The translations under genes were made by a program, and so were the position numbers. DNA of 64,000 nucleotides from Distichodus sexfasciatus. Taxonomy: Eukaryota; Chordata; Actinopteri; Characiformes; Distichodontidae. The notes below the pieces were generated by a model. The model searched no databases. It was not told the DNA's origin and was given only the letters and a program-made list of their open reading frames with translations. Location: positions 67,501-131,500 of the forward strand of contig JAVGVS010000293.1 in NCBI GenBank assembly GCA_032718565.1. The letters are read 5' to 3'. This document shows positions 53,401 to 57,639 of the stretch, piece by piece (position 1 is the stretch's first letter; each line of letters begins with the position of its first letter).

Positions 53401-53545
53401 GCAACGGCGAGTTGCATGGCGAGTTGCGGGGAGACTGCCTCGAGCCCGGGGACCCACACGGTGAGGCCCCTGAGGACCTCTGCTTCAGTCTGATGGGCTG
53501 GGTGCCCGTGCCCAGAGGGCCGTCCTCCTCTAATGCCTCACTCAT
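15130..53545 (-). CDS. pde4c: PDE4C, cAMP-specific 3',5'-cyclic phosphodiesterase 4C (complete long isoform, 15 coding exons)
   Basis: Exons in order: 53331-53545, 29552-29740, 27904-27940, 26886-26959, 26601-26650, 25757-25869, 21856-21949, 20215-20387, 18830-18928, 18550-18714, 18368-18467, 17517-17671, 16959-17081, 16680-16862, 15130-15594; 2235 nt, 744 residues. UCR1 contains the PKA site RRES (Ser109); UCR2 spans about 190-265; the catalytic domain about 315-620. His381, His385, His421, Asp422, Asp539, Gln590 and Phe593 correspond to PDE4D2 His160, His164, His200, Asp201, Asp318, Gln369 and Phe372. ERK features: docking KIM near 508-521, FQF (667-669) and phospho-site PHSPSP (Ser634). 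It converts cAMP to 5'-AMP and is the rolipram-sensitive family. Assignment to PDE4C rests on AALFASAIHDVDHPG, MYNDASVLENHH and the PDE4C3-like N-terminus. Two further first exons are listed separately. Which teleost co-orthologue it is remains open. Confidence 0.94.
15595..16679 (-). other. pde4c: PDE4C last intron
   Basis: AT-rich intron with no gene. Only simple A/T tracts are seen. Confidence 0.5.
16680..16862 (-). CDS. pde4c: PDE4C exon with metal ligand Asp539 and purine-selective Gln590
   Basis: 61 codons: VLQNMVHCADLSNPTKPL through CDKHTASVEKSQ. Asp539 (ADLSNP) is the fourth metal ligand, Asn542 contacts adenine and the last codon is the invariant Gln590. The acceptor is ggcaatag and the donor gtaccc. 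Confidence 0.95.
16959..17081 (-). CDS. pde4c: PDE4C exon with the ERK-docking KIM
   Basis: 41 codons: VLATDMSKHMNFLADLKTMV, then ETKKVTSLGVLLLDNYSDRIQ. V-x-x-K-K...LLL is the kinase-interaction motif on an exposed loop. The acceptor is atgcag and the donor gtttga. Confidence 0.95.
17517..17671 (-). CDS. pde4c: PDE4C catalytic exon (SELALMYND)
   Basis: 51 codons plus two bases of a split Asn: SELALMYNDASVLENHHLAV through LRKMVIDM. MYNDAS rather than MYNDES/DSS is the PDE4C form. The acceptor is cttgtcag and the donor gtgaga. Confidence 0.95.
17830..18020 (+). mobile_element. tRNA-derived SINE, copy 1
   Basis: The head has a tRNA-like A box (tggcggcgtaacgg) and B box (ggttcgaatcccagaccgg). 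The body reads ctactcatgagcaaggtacc, caaatgcagaggtcgc and ggtgcactgtg. The tail is gtgttcacaataacaaataagcact. Four more copies of the same family are in the window. It lies in a PDE4C intron, antisense to the gene. Confidence 0.75.
18130..18240. repeat. Fish interspersed repeat fragment (ggccttgctcag / ggatttgaatct)
   Basis: Blocks aggggttaaaggccttgctcag and gctggatttgaatctaagacc match the repeat described at 7772-7905. Confidence 0.45.
18368..18467 (-). CDS. pde4c: PDE4C catalytic exon with the HD metal-binding motif
   Basis: 33 codons plus one base: AVFTDLEIMAALFASAIHDV, then DHPGVSNQFLINT. His421-Asp422 are metal ligands of the HD superfamily fold. AALFAS is PDE4C-like. The acceptor is catttcag and the donor gtatgt. 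Confidence 0.95.
18550..18714 (-). CDS. pde4c: PDE4C catalytic exon with catalytic His381 and metal ligand His385
   Basis: 55 codons: ERDLLKCFKIPTDTFITFMM through AYHNNIHAADVVQS to SSPALE. Tyr380-His381 and His385 lie in YHNNIH. Position 355 is Cys, where human paralogues have Thr or Lys. The acceptor is ttgatag and the donor gtgctt. Confidence 0.95.
18830..18928 (-). CDS. pde4c: PDE4C exon, start of catalytic domain
   Basis: 33 codons: EVEDINRWGLDIFKIAEHSG, then NRPLTVIMYTIFQ. It matches the first helices of the PDE4 catalytic domain. The acceptor is gattctag and the donor gtacgg. Confidence 0.95.
19120..19680. mobile_element. Long-TIR MITE in a PDE4C intron
   Basis: The left arm (gagaacttcagtcaatttcaacatttagct...ggtgtaggcagc equivalents) and the right arm are inverted copies over well over 100 bp. 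A second near-perfect inverted pair flanks the centre: cacatacctctgctt...ccggtaaaatccac and gtggactttaccgg...agaggtatgtg. There is no transposase. The TTTAA at the right edge suggests a TTAA-target family, but ends and TSD are not certain. Confidence 0.7.
20215..20387 (-). CDS. pde4c: PDE4C exon linking UCR2 to the catalytic domain (LR2)
   Basis: Two bases plus 57 codons: KQHDVEILSPPPKEKEKKRR, PMSQISGVKKLTHSPSL, then IPRFGVSTEHENLLAK. The linker keeps the PMSQISGVKKL block seen in PDE4D. The acceptor is gcgttacag and the donor gtcagt. Confidence 0.95.
21042..21115. repeat. (TA)n microsatellite
   Basis: Alternating TA with interspersed TTTA/ATTA units in a PDE4C intron. Confidence 0.85.
21125..21255 (+). 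mobile_element. LINE (L2/Rex-like) 3'-end fragment
   Basis: Reads ttcttgcactgttaaaactggagccacgtc, then gtacagtatatagcagagatgacaataaagtg, the familiar 3' end of teleost LINEs. Only the tail is present. Confidence 0.5.
21856..21949 (-). CDS. pde4c: PDE4C UCR2 exon (FKRMLNREL)
   Basis: 31 codons plus one base: FKRMLNRELTQLSETSRSGN, then QVSEFIASIFL. This is the UCR2 helix that caps the active site. The acceptor is ctgttgcag and the donor gtgagtg. Short PDE4 forms usually enter at or just before this exon. Confidence 0.95.
22045..22236. repeat. Long (TA)n-rich microsatellite
   Basis: About 190 bp of TA dinucleotides with TATC, TACA and TGTA interruptions. The open frames of Ile/Tyr repeats here are artefacts of this tract. 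Confidence 0.9.
22239..22761. mobile_element. Tc1/mariner-type MITE (CAGTACTGTGCAAAAG ends) beside the TA microsatellite
   Basis: The left end cagtactgtgcaaaag and right end cttttgcacagtactg are perfect 16-bp inverted repeats flanked by TA on both sides (22237-22238, 22762-22763). The interior resembles a widespread fish element with these ends. It includes a tandem repeat at about 22,470-22,550. Confidence 0.75.
22470..22550. repeat. 29-bp tandem repeat (about 2.7 units)
   Basis: Unit ataatcctacaaaataata plus taatgacta, repeated inside the MITE at 22239-22761. Confidence 0.75.
22901..22945. repeat. (ATATC)n microsatellite
   Basis: Pentamer catat repeated about six times, then degenerate. 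Confidence 0.8.
23196..23222. repeat. (CA)n microsatellite
   Basis: Uninterrupted CA dinucleotides in a PDE4C intron. Confidence 0.9.
23744..24180 (-). promoter_or_regulatory. pde4c: Candidate internal promoter and 5' exon for short PDE4C forms
   Basis: A GC-rich segment carries two CCAAT boxes (24124-24128, and inverted at 24173-24177) and a run of GAG/CTC triplets. Read on the - strand, it leads to a strong donor (cactctg|gtaagtg; exon base 23744) facing the UCR2 exon at 21949. An ATG at 23810 opens 22 codons but, spliced to 21949, stops at once, so it would be a uORF; translation could begin at the Met in FKRM. Position fits short PDE4 promoters of mammals. No transcript evidence. Confidence 0.35.
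25221..25251. repeat. (GT)n microsatellite
   Basis: Uninterrupted GT dinucleotides in a PDE4C intron; several overlapping open frames here are artefacts. Confidence 0.9.
25497..25735 (+). mobile_element. tRNA-derived SINE, copy 2, next to a PDE4C splice donor
   Basis: Same family as 17830-18020: agttcgaatcccaggaccgg B box, gtactcatgagcaagatacc, gggtcaaacgcagagatcacg and the tail tgtgttcacaatgacaa. It ends about 22 bp from the donor of the UCR2 exon at 25757, in the opposite orientation to the gene. Confidence 0.75.
25757..25869 (-). CDS. pde4c: PDE4C UCR2 exon (ETLEELDWCLDQLETLQT)
   Basis: Two bases plus 37 codons: ETYQKLAIETLEELDWCLDQ, then LETLQTRHSVSEMASNK. It begins UCR2. The acceptor is acttcatag and the donor gtaaag. 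A SINE on the + strand ends about 22 bp inside the adjacent intron. Confidence 0.95.
26601..26650 (-). CDS. pde4c: PDE4C 50-bp exon, LR1 linker between UCR1 and UCR2
   Basis: A 50-base exon coding RPSGSNPPSMCKPGLA, phase 1 at both ends. Its size and phase match the corresponding mammalian PDE4 exon, but the sequence diverges as expected of LR1. The acceptor is ttttttcag and the donor gtcagt. Confidence 0.92.
26740..26800. repeat. Fish interspersed repeat fragment (agcagacgtttttatccagagcaact)
   Basis: atttacggcttttagcagac, then gtttttatccagagcaact, a conserved block of the family at 7772-7905, lies in the 235-bp intron between two PDE4C exons. Confidence 0.55.
26886..26959 (-). CDS. pde4c: PDE4C 74-bp UCR1 exon (VLASLRTVRSNFAALTHLQ)
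   Basis: 24 codons plus two bases: VLASLRTVRSNFAALTHLQ, then DRSTC and a split Lys. It is the second half of UCR1. The acceptor is cttttag and the donor aa|gtaaga. There is no long open frame around it; it was found by matching the expected exon between its neighbours. Confidence 0.93.
27023..27678. mobile_element. MITE with TGTGAC termini and about 35-bp inverted repeats
   Basis: The left end tgtgaccctccatggcaaaa ccagtcgctt is matched inversely at the right by the complement of tgtgactctgcacggcgaaaccagacgctt. It is about 655 bp with no transposase frame and lies between two UCR1 exons of PDE4C. Confidence 0.6.
27685..27845. mobile_element. LINE-like 3'-end fragment, uninterrupted copy
   Basis: Blocks tatccatttcacaacaaaag, gcactttac and tactgtttatagtataaatc recur at 39,640-39,700 plus 40,135-40,215, where a MITE splits them. 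It serves as the empty-site version. Confidence 0.55.
27904..27940 (-). CDS. pde4c: PDE4C 37-bp UCR1 microexon (HGEDMIVTPFAQ)
   Basis: One base plus 12 codons, HGEDMIVTPFAQ. It completes a Leu split with the upstream exon. The 37-base size is the conserved PDE4 microexon. The acceptor is catttcag and the donor gtcagt. GEDMIV matches human PDE4C. Confidence 0.94.
27941..29551 (-). other. pde4c: PDE4C intron between the microexon and the first common exon
   Basis: Unique AT-rich intron with no gene or clear repeat, apart from a short TA run near 29,445. Confidence 0.45.
29552..29740 (-). CDS. pde4c: PDE4C first common exon (UCR1 start, PKA site)
   Basis: FDVENGLSVGRPLDPQVSPS, then QANYPHSQRRESFLYRSDSD and FDLSPKAMSRNSSTASE. 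RRES (Ser109 in the long form) is the PKA site that activates long PDE4 forms. It starts with the third base of a codon, so every alternative first exon must end with two extra bases. The acceptor is ccgttgcag and the donor gtgagt. Confidence 0.96.
30130..30195. repeat. Fragment of a cgatttatcgatt-containing fish repeat
   Basis: tagggccgtaaggacacatt, then gatctacatcgatttatcgatt, resembles the end of a common fish element. A similar end is near 49,770-49,830. Confidence 0.35.
30219..30480 (+). mobile_element. ggcagcatggtggtgtggtggttag retroelement, copy 1
   Basis: Blocks ggtggttagtactgtcgtctcacagcaaga, ctgtgtggagtctgcatgttctccc and cctcccacagtccaaaagca match the copy at 47,568-47,900. The 3' tail is eroded. 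Confidence 0.65.
30942..31001. promoter_or_regulatory. E-box plus two perfect inverted MEF2/TATA-like sites in a PDE4C intron
   Basis: CACGTG (30942-30947) is followed by CTATAAATAG (30964-30973) and its exact reverse complement CTATTTATAG (30992-31001). Both decamers fit the MEF2 consensus and also look like TATA boxes, one on each strand. The flank 30,700-30,930 is locally GC-rich with TGACG motifs. An enhancer or bidirectional start is inferred, not shown. Confidence 0.35.
31060..31115. repeat. (CA)n / poly-C simple repeat
   Basis: CA dinucleotides broken by a run of eight C. Confidence 0.8.
31120..33400 (-). other. pde4c: PDE4C intron, unique AT-rich DNA
   Basis: No gene, exon or repeat recognised. 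Confidence 0.4.
33420..33597. mobile_element. MITE remnant (right end ...ttttttacagtgta)
   Basis: aaatcattttttacagtgta is the end of fish MITEs of the CACTGYAAAAA type; tttaagttgaagtaaatgaa is their usual interior. The left end is not clear. Confidence 0.4.
34340..34550. repeat. Possible fish DNA-transposon remnant (aattagtcggcaactattttaataattga)
   Basis: attagtcggcaactatttta, then ataattgatta, recalls repeats with tagtcgactaatcg termini. Boundaries unclear. Confidence 0.3.
35090..35600. promoter_or_regulatory. GC-rich island within the first PDE4C intron
   Basis: About 500 bp of GC- and CpG-rich unique sequence in an AT-rich intron, with homeodomain-like caattaa/taattga blocks and a CArG-like cctttatttgg. 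Open frames across it on both strands end in no phase-compatible donor that I can see. It may be an additional promoter or enhancer. Confidence 0.3.
36005..36043. repeat. (CA)n microsatellite
   Basis: CA dinucleotides with one GCA interruption. Confidence 0.85.
37767..37894 (-). CDS. pde4c: PDE4C alternative first exon with an unfamiliar Cys-containing N-terminus
   Basis: ATG at 37894-37892 has G at -3. It opens 42 codons, MSLPTNCVFLPHADRAFKVR and NGNICGSPCAVNRPIDIVQK ending with two Arg, then two bases (CG) and the donor gtaact. The phase fits the common exon at 29740 and would give ...RRR-FDVENG, like the RRFD junction of other PDE4 long forms; that isoform would be 715 residues. GC content and sequence quality look coding. 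I do not recognise this N-terminus among the mammalian PDE4 isoforms I know. Expression is not shown. Confidence 0.65.
38455..38488. repeat. (TC)n microsatellite upstream of the 37.9-kb PDE4C first exon
   Basis: Uninterrupted TC, which is GA on the gene's strand, about 560 bp upstream of the alternative ATG. Further CT-rich sequence runs to about 38,565. Such tracts are frequent in promoters. Confidence 0.85.
39640..40215. mobile_element. LINE-like 3'-end fragment split by a MITE
   Basis: The left part 39,640-39,700 (atatgtccattcccaacaaaagg...gtccagtta) and the right part 40,135-40,215 (tactgtttggagtataaatc) rejoin to match 27,685-27,845. Confidence 0.6.
39701..40134. mobile_element. 434-bp MITE with CACTGCAAAAAAT terminal repeats and TA target duplication
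   Basis: cactgcaaaaaat on the left and attttttgcagtg on the right are perfect 13-bp inverted repeats. TA flanks both ends (39699-39700, 40135-40136). The interior is full of ttcttaaaataag/aaacaag tracts, as in a very common fish MITE. No coding capacity. Confidence 0.8.
40675..40755. repeat. 22-bp perfect inverted repeat with 37-base loop
   Basis: atcattttaggccaagtttg plus tg at 40675-40696 is exactly complementary to 40734-40755. Confidence 0.85.
42930..43130. repeat. Fish repeat rich in agtac/tactt motifs
   Basis: atttaagtactgttagtatt, agatactttcagtactttga and tactggagtcattttctttt resemble, in inverse orientation, the segment at 63,370-63,560. Confidence 0.4.
43135..45232 (-). other. pde4c: PDE4C intron downstream of the 45.3-kb first exon
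   Basis: No gene is supported. A 236-codon frame on the + strand (44181-44891) starts at TTG, runs through the GT microsatellite at 44492-44511 and has no domain. Confidence 0.4.
44492..44511. repeat. (GT)n microsatellite
   Basis: Ten GT units. Confidence 0.85.
45233..45312 (-). CDS. pde4c: PDE4C alternative first exon of the PDE4D3 type (RRRHS)
   Basis: ATG at 45312-45310 has A at -3. 26 codons, MHKDHRLPRKSSLFNLGSGR then RRHSCI, plus two bases (GG) before the donor gtatgt. The phase fits the common UCR1 exon, giving ...RRRHSCIG-FDVENG in a 699-residue isoform. Mammalian PDE4D3 has a short first exon ending FRRHSWIC at the same junction, with a PKA-phosphorylated Ser in RRHS. The short length, MH start, RRHS and phase all agree. 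Confidence 0.75.
46085..46130. repeat. (GT)n microsatellite
   Basis: GT dinucleotides with TTTG and AT interruptions, about 0.8 kb upstream of the 45.3-kb PDE4C first exon. Confidence 0.85.
46870..47315. mobile_element. Degenerate fish DNA-transposon remnant (ggctgggtgatatg ... tattgccaaggcc)
   Basis: The ends are rough inverted repeats, ggctgggtgatatga and tatattgccaaggcc. The interior is AT-rich with no frame. Confidence 0.45.
47316..47515. repeat. Fish interspersed repeat fragment (ggatttgaaccc family)
   Basis: Blocks ggcattttgcagaccttctt agccagagca and cctaggatttgaacccacac match the family at 7772-7905. Confidence 0.5.
47568..47900 (+). mobile_element. SINE-like retroelement, copy 2, with 13-bp target site duplication
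   Basis: The head gcggcacggtggcgcagtgg ttagcgctgc has a tRNA-like B box (aggttcgagacccgg). The body has ctttctgtgtggagtttgca and cctcccacagtccaaaagca. The tail is (gaat)n. TGATAAAAACCTG flanks it at 47555-47567 and 47901-47913, the mark of LINE-assisted insertion. Confidence 0.8.
48318..48553 (-). mobile_element. tRNA-derived SINE, copy 3
   Basis: Read on the - strand: ttggtagcgtaagggttagg gagttt, gttcgaatcccggacc, gtgctcatgagcaaggtacc and caaatgcagaggtcac. The far 3' tail is truncated. Confidence 0.7.
48659..49662. mobile_element. About 1-kb nonautonomous element with 7-bp target duplication
   Basis: CACTCTT flanks both sides (48652-48658, 49663-49669). The ends are imperfect inverted repeats (tgtcacgtttcgggg and ccccctccaggac-like tggggg agacatga). 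The interior is purine-rich (ggaacaggaccgg) with an embedded minisatellite. No coding frame. The family is not recognised with certainty. Confidence 0.55.
49005..49215. repeat. (GCTAAn) minisatellite with a roughly 70-bp higher-order repeat
   Basis: gctaatgctaaagggtaagg gtcaac followed by gggagtggc occurs twice, surrounded by many gctaa/gctaac/gctaat units, inside the element at 48659-49662. Confidence 0.8.
49760..49835. repeat. Fragment of a cgatgtatcg-containing fish repeat
   Basis: aaatcgatgtatcggtgtat actgatgtatcgttaaaccc resembles the end of an element whose other end type is near 30,130. Confidence 0.35.
49840..52900 (-). other. pde4c: PDE4C first intron, unique DNA
   Basis: No gene, exon or well-defined repeat recognised over about 3 kb. 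Confidence 0.4.
52925..53278. mobile_element. hAT-like MITE, copy 2, beside the distal PDE4C first exon
   Basis: The right end gctacacccgaacactg is the inverse of a CAGTGTTCGGG terminus. The interior has gtagttagctac motifs and the core ggccaaggtggactccatcc...actccatctcgcagctg shared with 6013-6435. The right end is about 52 bp from the splice donor of the exon at 53331. Confidence 0.55.
53331..53545 (-). CDS. pde4c: PDE4C first exon of the PDE4C3/PDE4D5/PDE4B3 type
   Basis: 71 codons plus two bases. MSEALEEDGPLGTG begins at 53545 in an ACC ATG context; the end reads SPRNSPCNSPLLFRKLL, MNRSIVLQRRFTLAHTP, then donor gtactg. Human PDE4C3 and PDE4B3 share the SPRNSP...FRKLLxNxSI...RRFTVAH block. 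The frame stays open upstream for 47 codons to a TGA at 53692-53690, with no earlier ATG after that stop, so 53545 is the best start. Confidence 0.85.
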
Positions 53546-54150
53546 GGTCCTGGGATTCCATGACCTCTTACGACAGGGGTTTGACTTAACCAATGTCTGA
53601 TCTGACGTCCCTGATCTGACGCCCTCCAAAACTCCAGGAGCAGCTGGAGCAGACTTCAGAAACGTTATTTGAAGCGAGTCCACCAAGGGTCAAAGTGGAG
53701 CAGGAAAAACGCCAGAGGCCTCGCCGAGAACCGGCCTGAGGGAGCAACCGAGCACGTTTGACGGACACGGACACAAGCGTAGCTCGTCGCCTCCCCTCCG
53801 GCTCTGGCTTTTGTTTACATTGCCGGAGTTCCCTCCCTCCCCGTGCCTAAATACGGCTGGGTGAATTACTGGTGGGGTTAAGCTGCGTGAGTTGGGAGGG
53901 CTGGGGTTGGAGGAGACCGGGGAGGAGAAATTATGGGGGACGGCGTAGAATGAGGGGTTGAACATTTGGTTCGGCCTGGAAAGCCGACCAACGACCAATC
54001 GGTCTGAGGAAAAGGAAGGGGAAAAAAGTTCACCCTCTAACCATTTCCTTTCTCAGCCCCGTCTGCGTGTAAACATTAACCACCCCTCGCTCTCCCCCTT
54101 CTCCTTTGCCCCTTGTAGCACTGCTGCTCAAAGAACAAGAACGATCTAGC
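53546..54150 (-). promoter_or_regulatory. pde4c: Probable promoter and leader of the distal PDE4C first exon
   Basis: GC-rich DNA directly upstream of the first-exon ATG. On the - strand it contains a Pro/Ser-rich open frame (about 53998-53690, first ATG near 53965, QMFNPSFYAVPHNFSS...), in the same frame as PDE4C and ended by one TGA at 53692-53690. It could be 5' leader with a uORF, or an unrecognised coding exon. A CCAAT box (ATTGG on -) lies near 53,997. Confidence 0.4.
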
Positions 54151-54324
54151 GCTGGTCTGGTCCGGGCACCAAACAACTGCTTACCGTAGTACAATGTTCA
54201 GTCCTTTTACTCAATCTGGCACTTGACTGGTACTGCTGCCTACAATGATGCACTATACTGCTGCCTACACTATAAACCCCACGCCATATATTACTGTAAA
54301 ATATTATTCTGTTATATATGCTAG

Positions 54325-54925
54325 AGCTGTAATATTCGGTTCCTTTTTAGGATTTGGCTCCCTCTGAGTCACTCACTAAACTGATCCGGGTGTGCGAGTC
54401 ACTTGAAGAAAGTATACGTGGCTTGTGATGAGAATGAATGCACTTCCAAATAAATGAGAACATATCAAGACAAAGCTACCAGATGGCAAATATTTATTTT
54501 CAAGTGACACTAGAGGAAGTTAATCAGCGGATTCAGTCATGACAGTGACAAGCGCTAAACCGCGATTCAGATTCGGTTATATGTTTCTGGCTCTAGAGGA
54601 AGTTAACCAACTGATTTACTCCTGGATGTGAGTGCTTCGCGCCGCGCAACTGATTCGACTGACACGAGTCCCGTAGTCTACAAAGAGGATTCGGTTCCTG
54701 TAGGAAGTTCTTAGGATCCCTTTTTAGCAGCTACACTTGCTACTATTGCTGTATTAATTTGTAATGAGTTTGAGGTATGTACGTGATGGGGTTTATATTT
54801 TAGTCATGGTGTAGTTAGGACTCGATTCAGGTTAAGGGAGACCACAGATTTGTGATTTGTGAGTTATTTAATGAATCCGGGCGATTCACCCAGGTGAGTC
54901 ATGAATCGCCCGGCTCTAATATATG
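54325..54925. repeat. Possible MITE with agagc/gctct ends and an internal duplication
   Basis: Starts near tgctagagctgtaatattcg and ends near gaatcgcccggctctaatat. ctagaggaagttaa occurs at about 54,510 and 54,594, and gattcgg motifs recur. Ends are uncertain. Confidence 0.35.
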
Positions 54926-57470
54926 CTGAGTAGGAAAATTTTATGTTGACCACGTTTTAACAAACGTGATGAATAAAACCGGACTGAACGGAGCTGAAGC
55001 CTGGAGCCACGTCGCAGACTTTCCCGCTTTTGGTTTGCTTTCAAAGGAAAAGCAGCATCTTAGACGTTACTGCTTTTTGAGTATCACATTATATATCTAA
55101 AATCCCTTCAATAAGCTCTTTCATGTCTTTGTTTGCTGTCTTGTTATTGCTGTCATTTTTCCCAAACATTATAACAAGTTTTAAACAAAGAGGCCTCCGA
55201 ACTTTGCACTTCGTGACTAATATATCTGAAAGACTATAACATTCAAAAGTGAAAAGAGAACCTGGCAGAATAGATAAGACTCATTGGATGGGGACACTTT
55301 AAACTTGCGTAAGACGTGAAAGGCATGCAGCAAATTGCAGGAAGGATGAATAATTTGTCTCGTATAAAACGGCTGTGTGATCTGAGAGGAACAGACAAAG
55401 CAAAAGAAATCCAATGCCTGTCAGAATTCTGTCTGATCTCTCTACCTATTCAAACACAGCTGTTGTGTCAACGCTTGCCAAATCCGACCAGCAGATGGGG
55501 CTCCCAGAATATACTCTCCTCCTTACGCGAAGCTCAGCCACAGAGATGAACATCTACAGCAGTGCTCAGAGACTTGGCAAGCCACACGAACACACACACT
55601 CACACCTAAACACACATAGATGTGGCTTGCTATCTTCGTGAGGTTCTTCTATTGACACCTACATCTAAACCCAATTTTTATCTCAGTGACCAAAGGCAAA
55701 TCTTTCAGTTTTTGAAATAAAGGCTTGACCTTTCCCTCAGAGCAGGAATAATCCTCGGATACAGCAGTGTCCTCACAACCCACAAAAATGTTACATATTT
55801 GAGGTTTTCCATATCATTTTGGGGACAATCAGGTCCTCATAACCACTTAAAAAAACTGCATCAACACACAACAATTTACATGCTTCACTGAAGTCTTTCA
55901 TCAAAGCTAATTAAGCGGGGTGCTTGTTTTCAAACACAACACTAATCGTGGCGCACAAATTTTTAATGCAGACTTGACTTTAACCTCTTCAATATTAAAA
56001 AATTCCAAGCATGCACAAGTCTCACTGGGCTCTAAATTATTCTGATACTAAAACATACATTACAGAGAAATGAATGTTGCATACAAAATTAACTTTTTCA
56101 GATCAACTTCATATTCTTTTAATTTTTTGGCTTATTAATATATTTACACTCAATTTTTGGAAGTACCCATGAGTCAGACAGGACGAGAATGTGACGTTAG
56201 CACTGACTAAATTCACCTTTTTTCATTTAAAGTGACTAAAACATGAGCAAACAGCCAGGGGCCCAAAGCTCTGGAGTAGTTATTAAGAGCATATCTACTC
56301 AAAGAGCTAGGAGAGCTATAGAGAAACCTGTGTGTGAGTCACAGACACGCTTGGATCCGATTGGCCAGCAGGCTGAGCACTCCAGTTTGGTAGCCCACCT
56401 AACCGGGAGTCTCAAGGCCATCACTGTAGAAACGCCTTTTCTTTTCCGTGTATAGCCCCTTATTCACCACGGCTCACAATCACAACGTGTCCCAGAGTCC
56501 CTTGGCCTCAAACAAGGCAATGTTTCGTCTGCTGGGAACATCAGAAAATCAAAACGTTGGGAATAAATATATATGCTCAGGTTTTCCTCATGGACTTTTT
56601 CAAAGGCAAGTCTAATAAAGCTACTATTAATTTTTAAACAGCAATAAAGTGACAAAGTAATGATATTTCTCGAGCTGAGGTTTCTTTTTAAAGGAGCCTT
56701 CCCGGTCTTTTCGCTTCGGTCATGACTGCCAGATTGACTCATCCATTCGGCCTCGGGATGTAAGGATTGATACGGCATCCCTCACGGTGAAATGAGCCCT
56801 GGATGCTGCGTGTCTGTCTGACACAGTCTATGAAATCACCCAGGCAACCGAAGTTGTTGAGAAGCAGGCATATTTTTATTGAAGGTTAAAAAAAAATGTC
56901 TATGAAAATGCGGCAGTGACCTTCGGTGCGCCTGAATCTTTGGAATCTGAATTGGCTTTTAAGAGGTCTGGGTGTAATGGTTCAGGTCGGCTTAAAAGGT
57001 GAGCTCTGGAGAAGAGTGTGTCAGAGGAAACAGCAGAACACACACACAACCTGCTTATTGACTTTTCATCTCCTGAAGTTGACCCTCTTGGGCCGAGCAC
57101 AAAACTAAAGTCAGACTGAAGTCAAAAAGTCGACACTGCTCCAAATACTCCTGCTTTCCTTAAATTCTTAATATTCCTTAAACCATAAACAACAGGTAGG
57201 AATTGTAGGAAATAGACTGCCCTCTGTTGACGGAGCAAATGGATGCAAACGGAGAACAATGGACCTCATTCACGTACCGTTCTTAAAATGAAACTTGTTC
57301 TTAAAAAGAAACTTGTTCTTAAAACCCACTTGTGCAGTTTTTCCCCAAGACTCTGACATTCACCAATGTTGTTTTATTTTAGATTTGTTCTTAAGTAAGA
57401 ACACTCAACAAACGGGGAAGGGCAATCTTATGCAATTTTTTTTAGCTACAGTTCTCTTGTTGACTTTCTT
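54926..57470. other. Intergenic DNA upstream of PDE4C
   Basis: No gene is supported. The open frames are short and without motifs. The stretch is largely unique. Confidence 0.4.
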
Positions 57471-57639
57471 AAGGATAAAGTTGGATTAGAAACCACAACC
57501 TCTTGGTCCTTAGGTGAGTGTCCTACCACTAGGCCTACCAGTTAACCAACTGCCACCAATGCCACTTTGTGTACAAAAAGGTTCCAAACCTGCCTAGTGA
57601 AAAGAGTTTAAATCATAAGCTAATAGTTAATGGTTAAAC

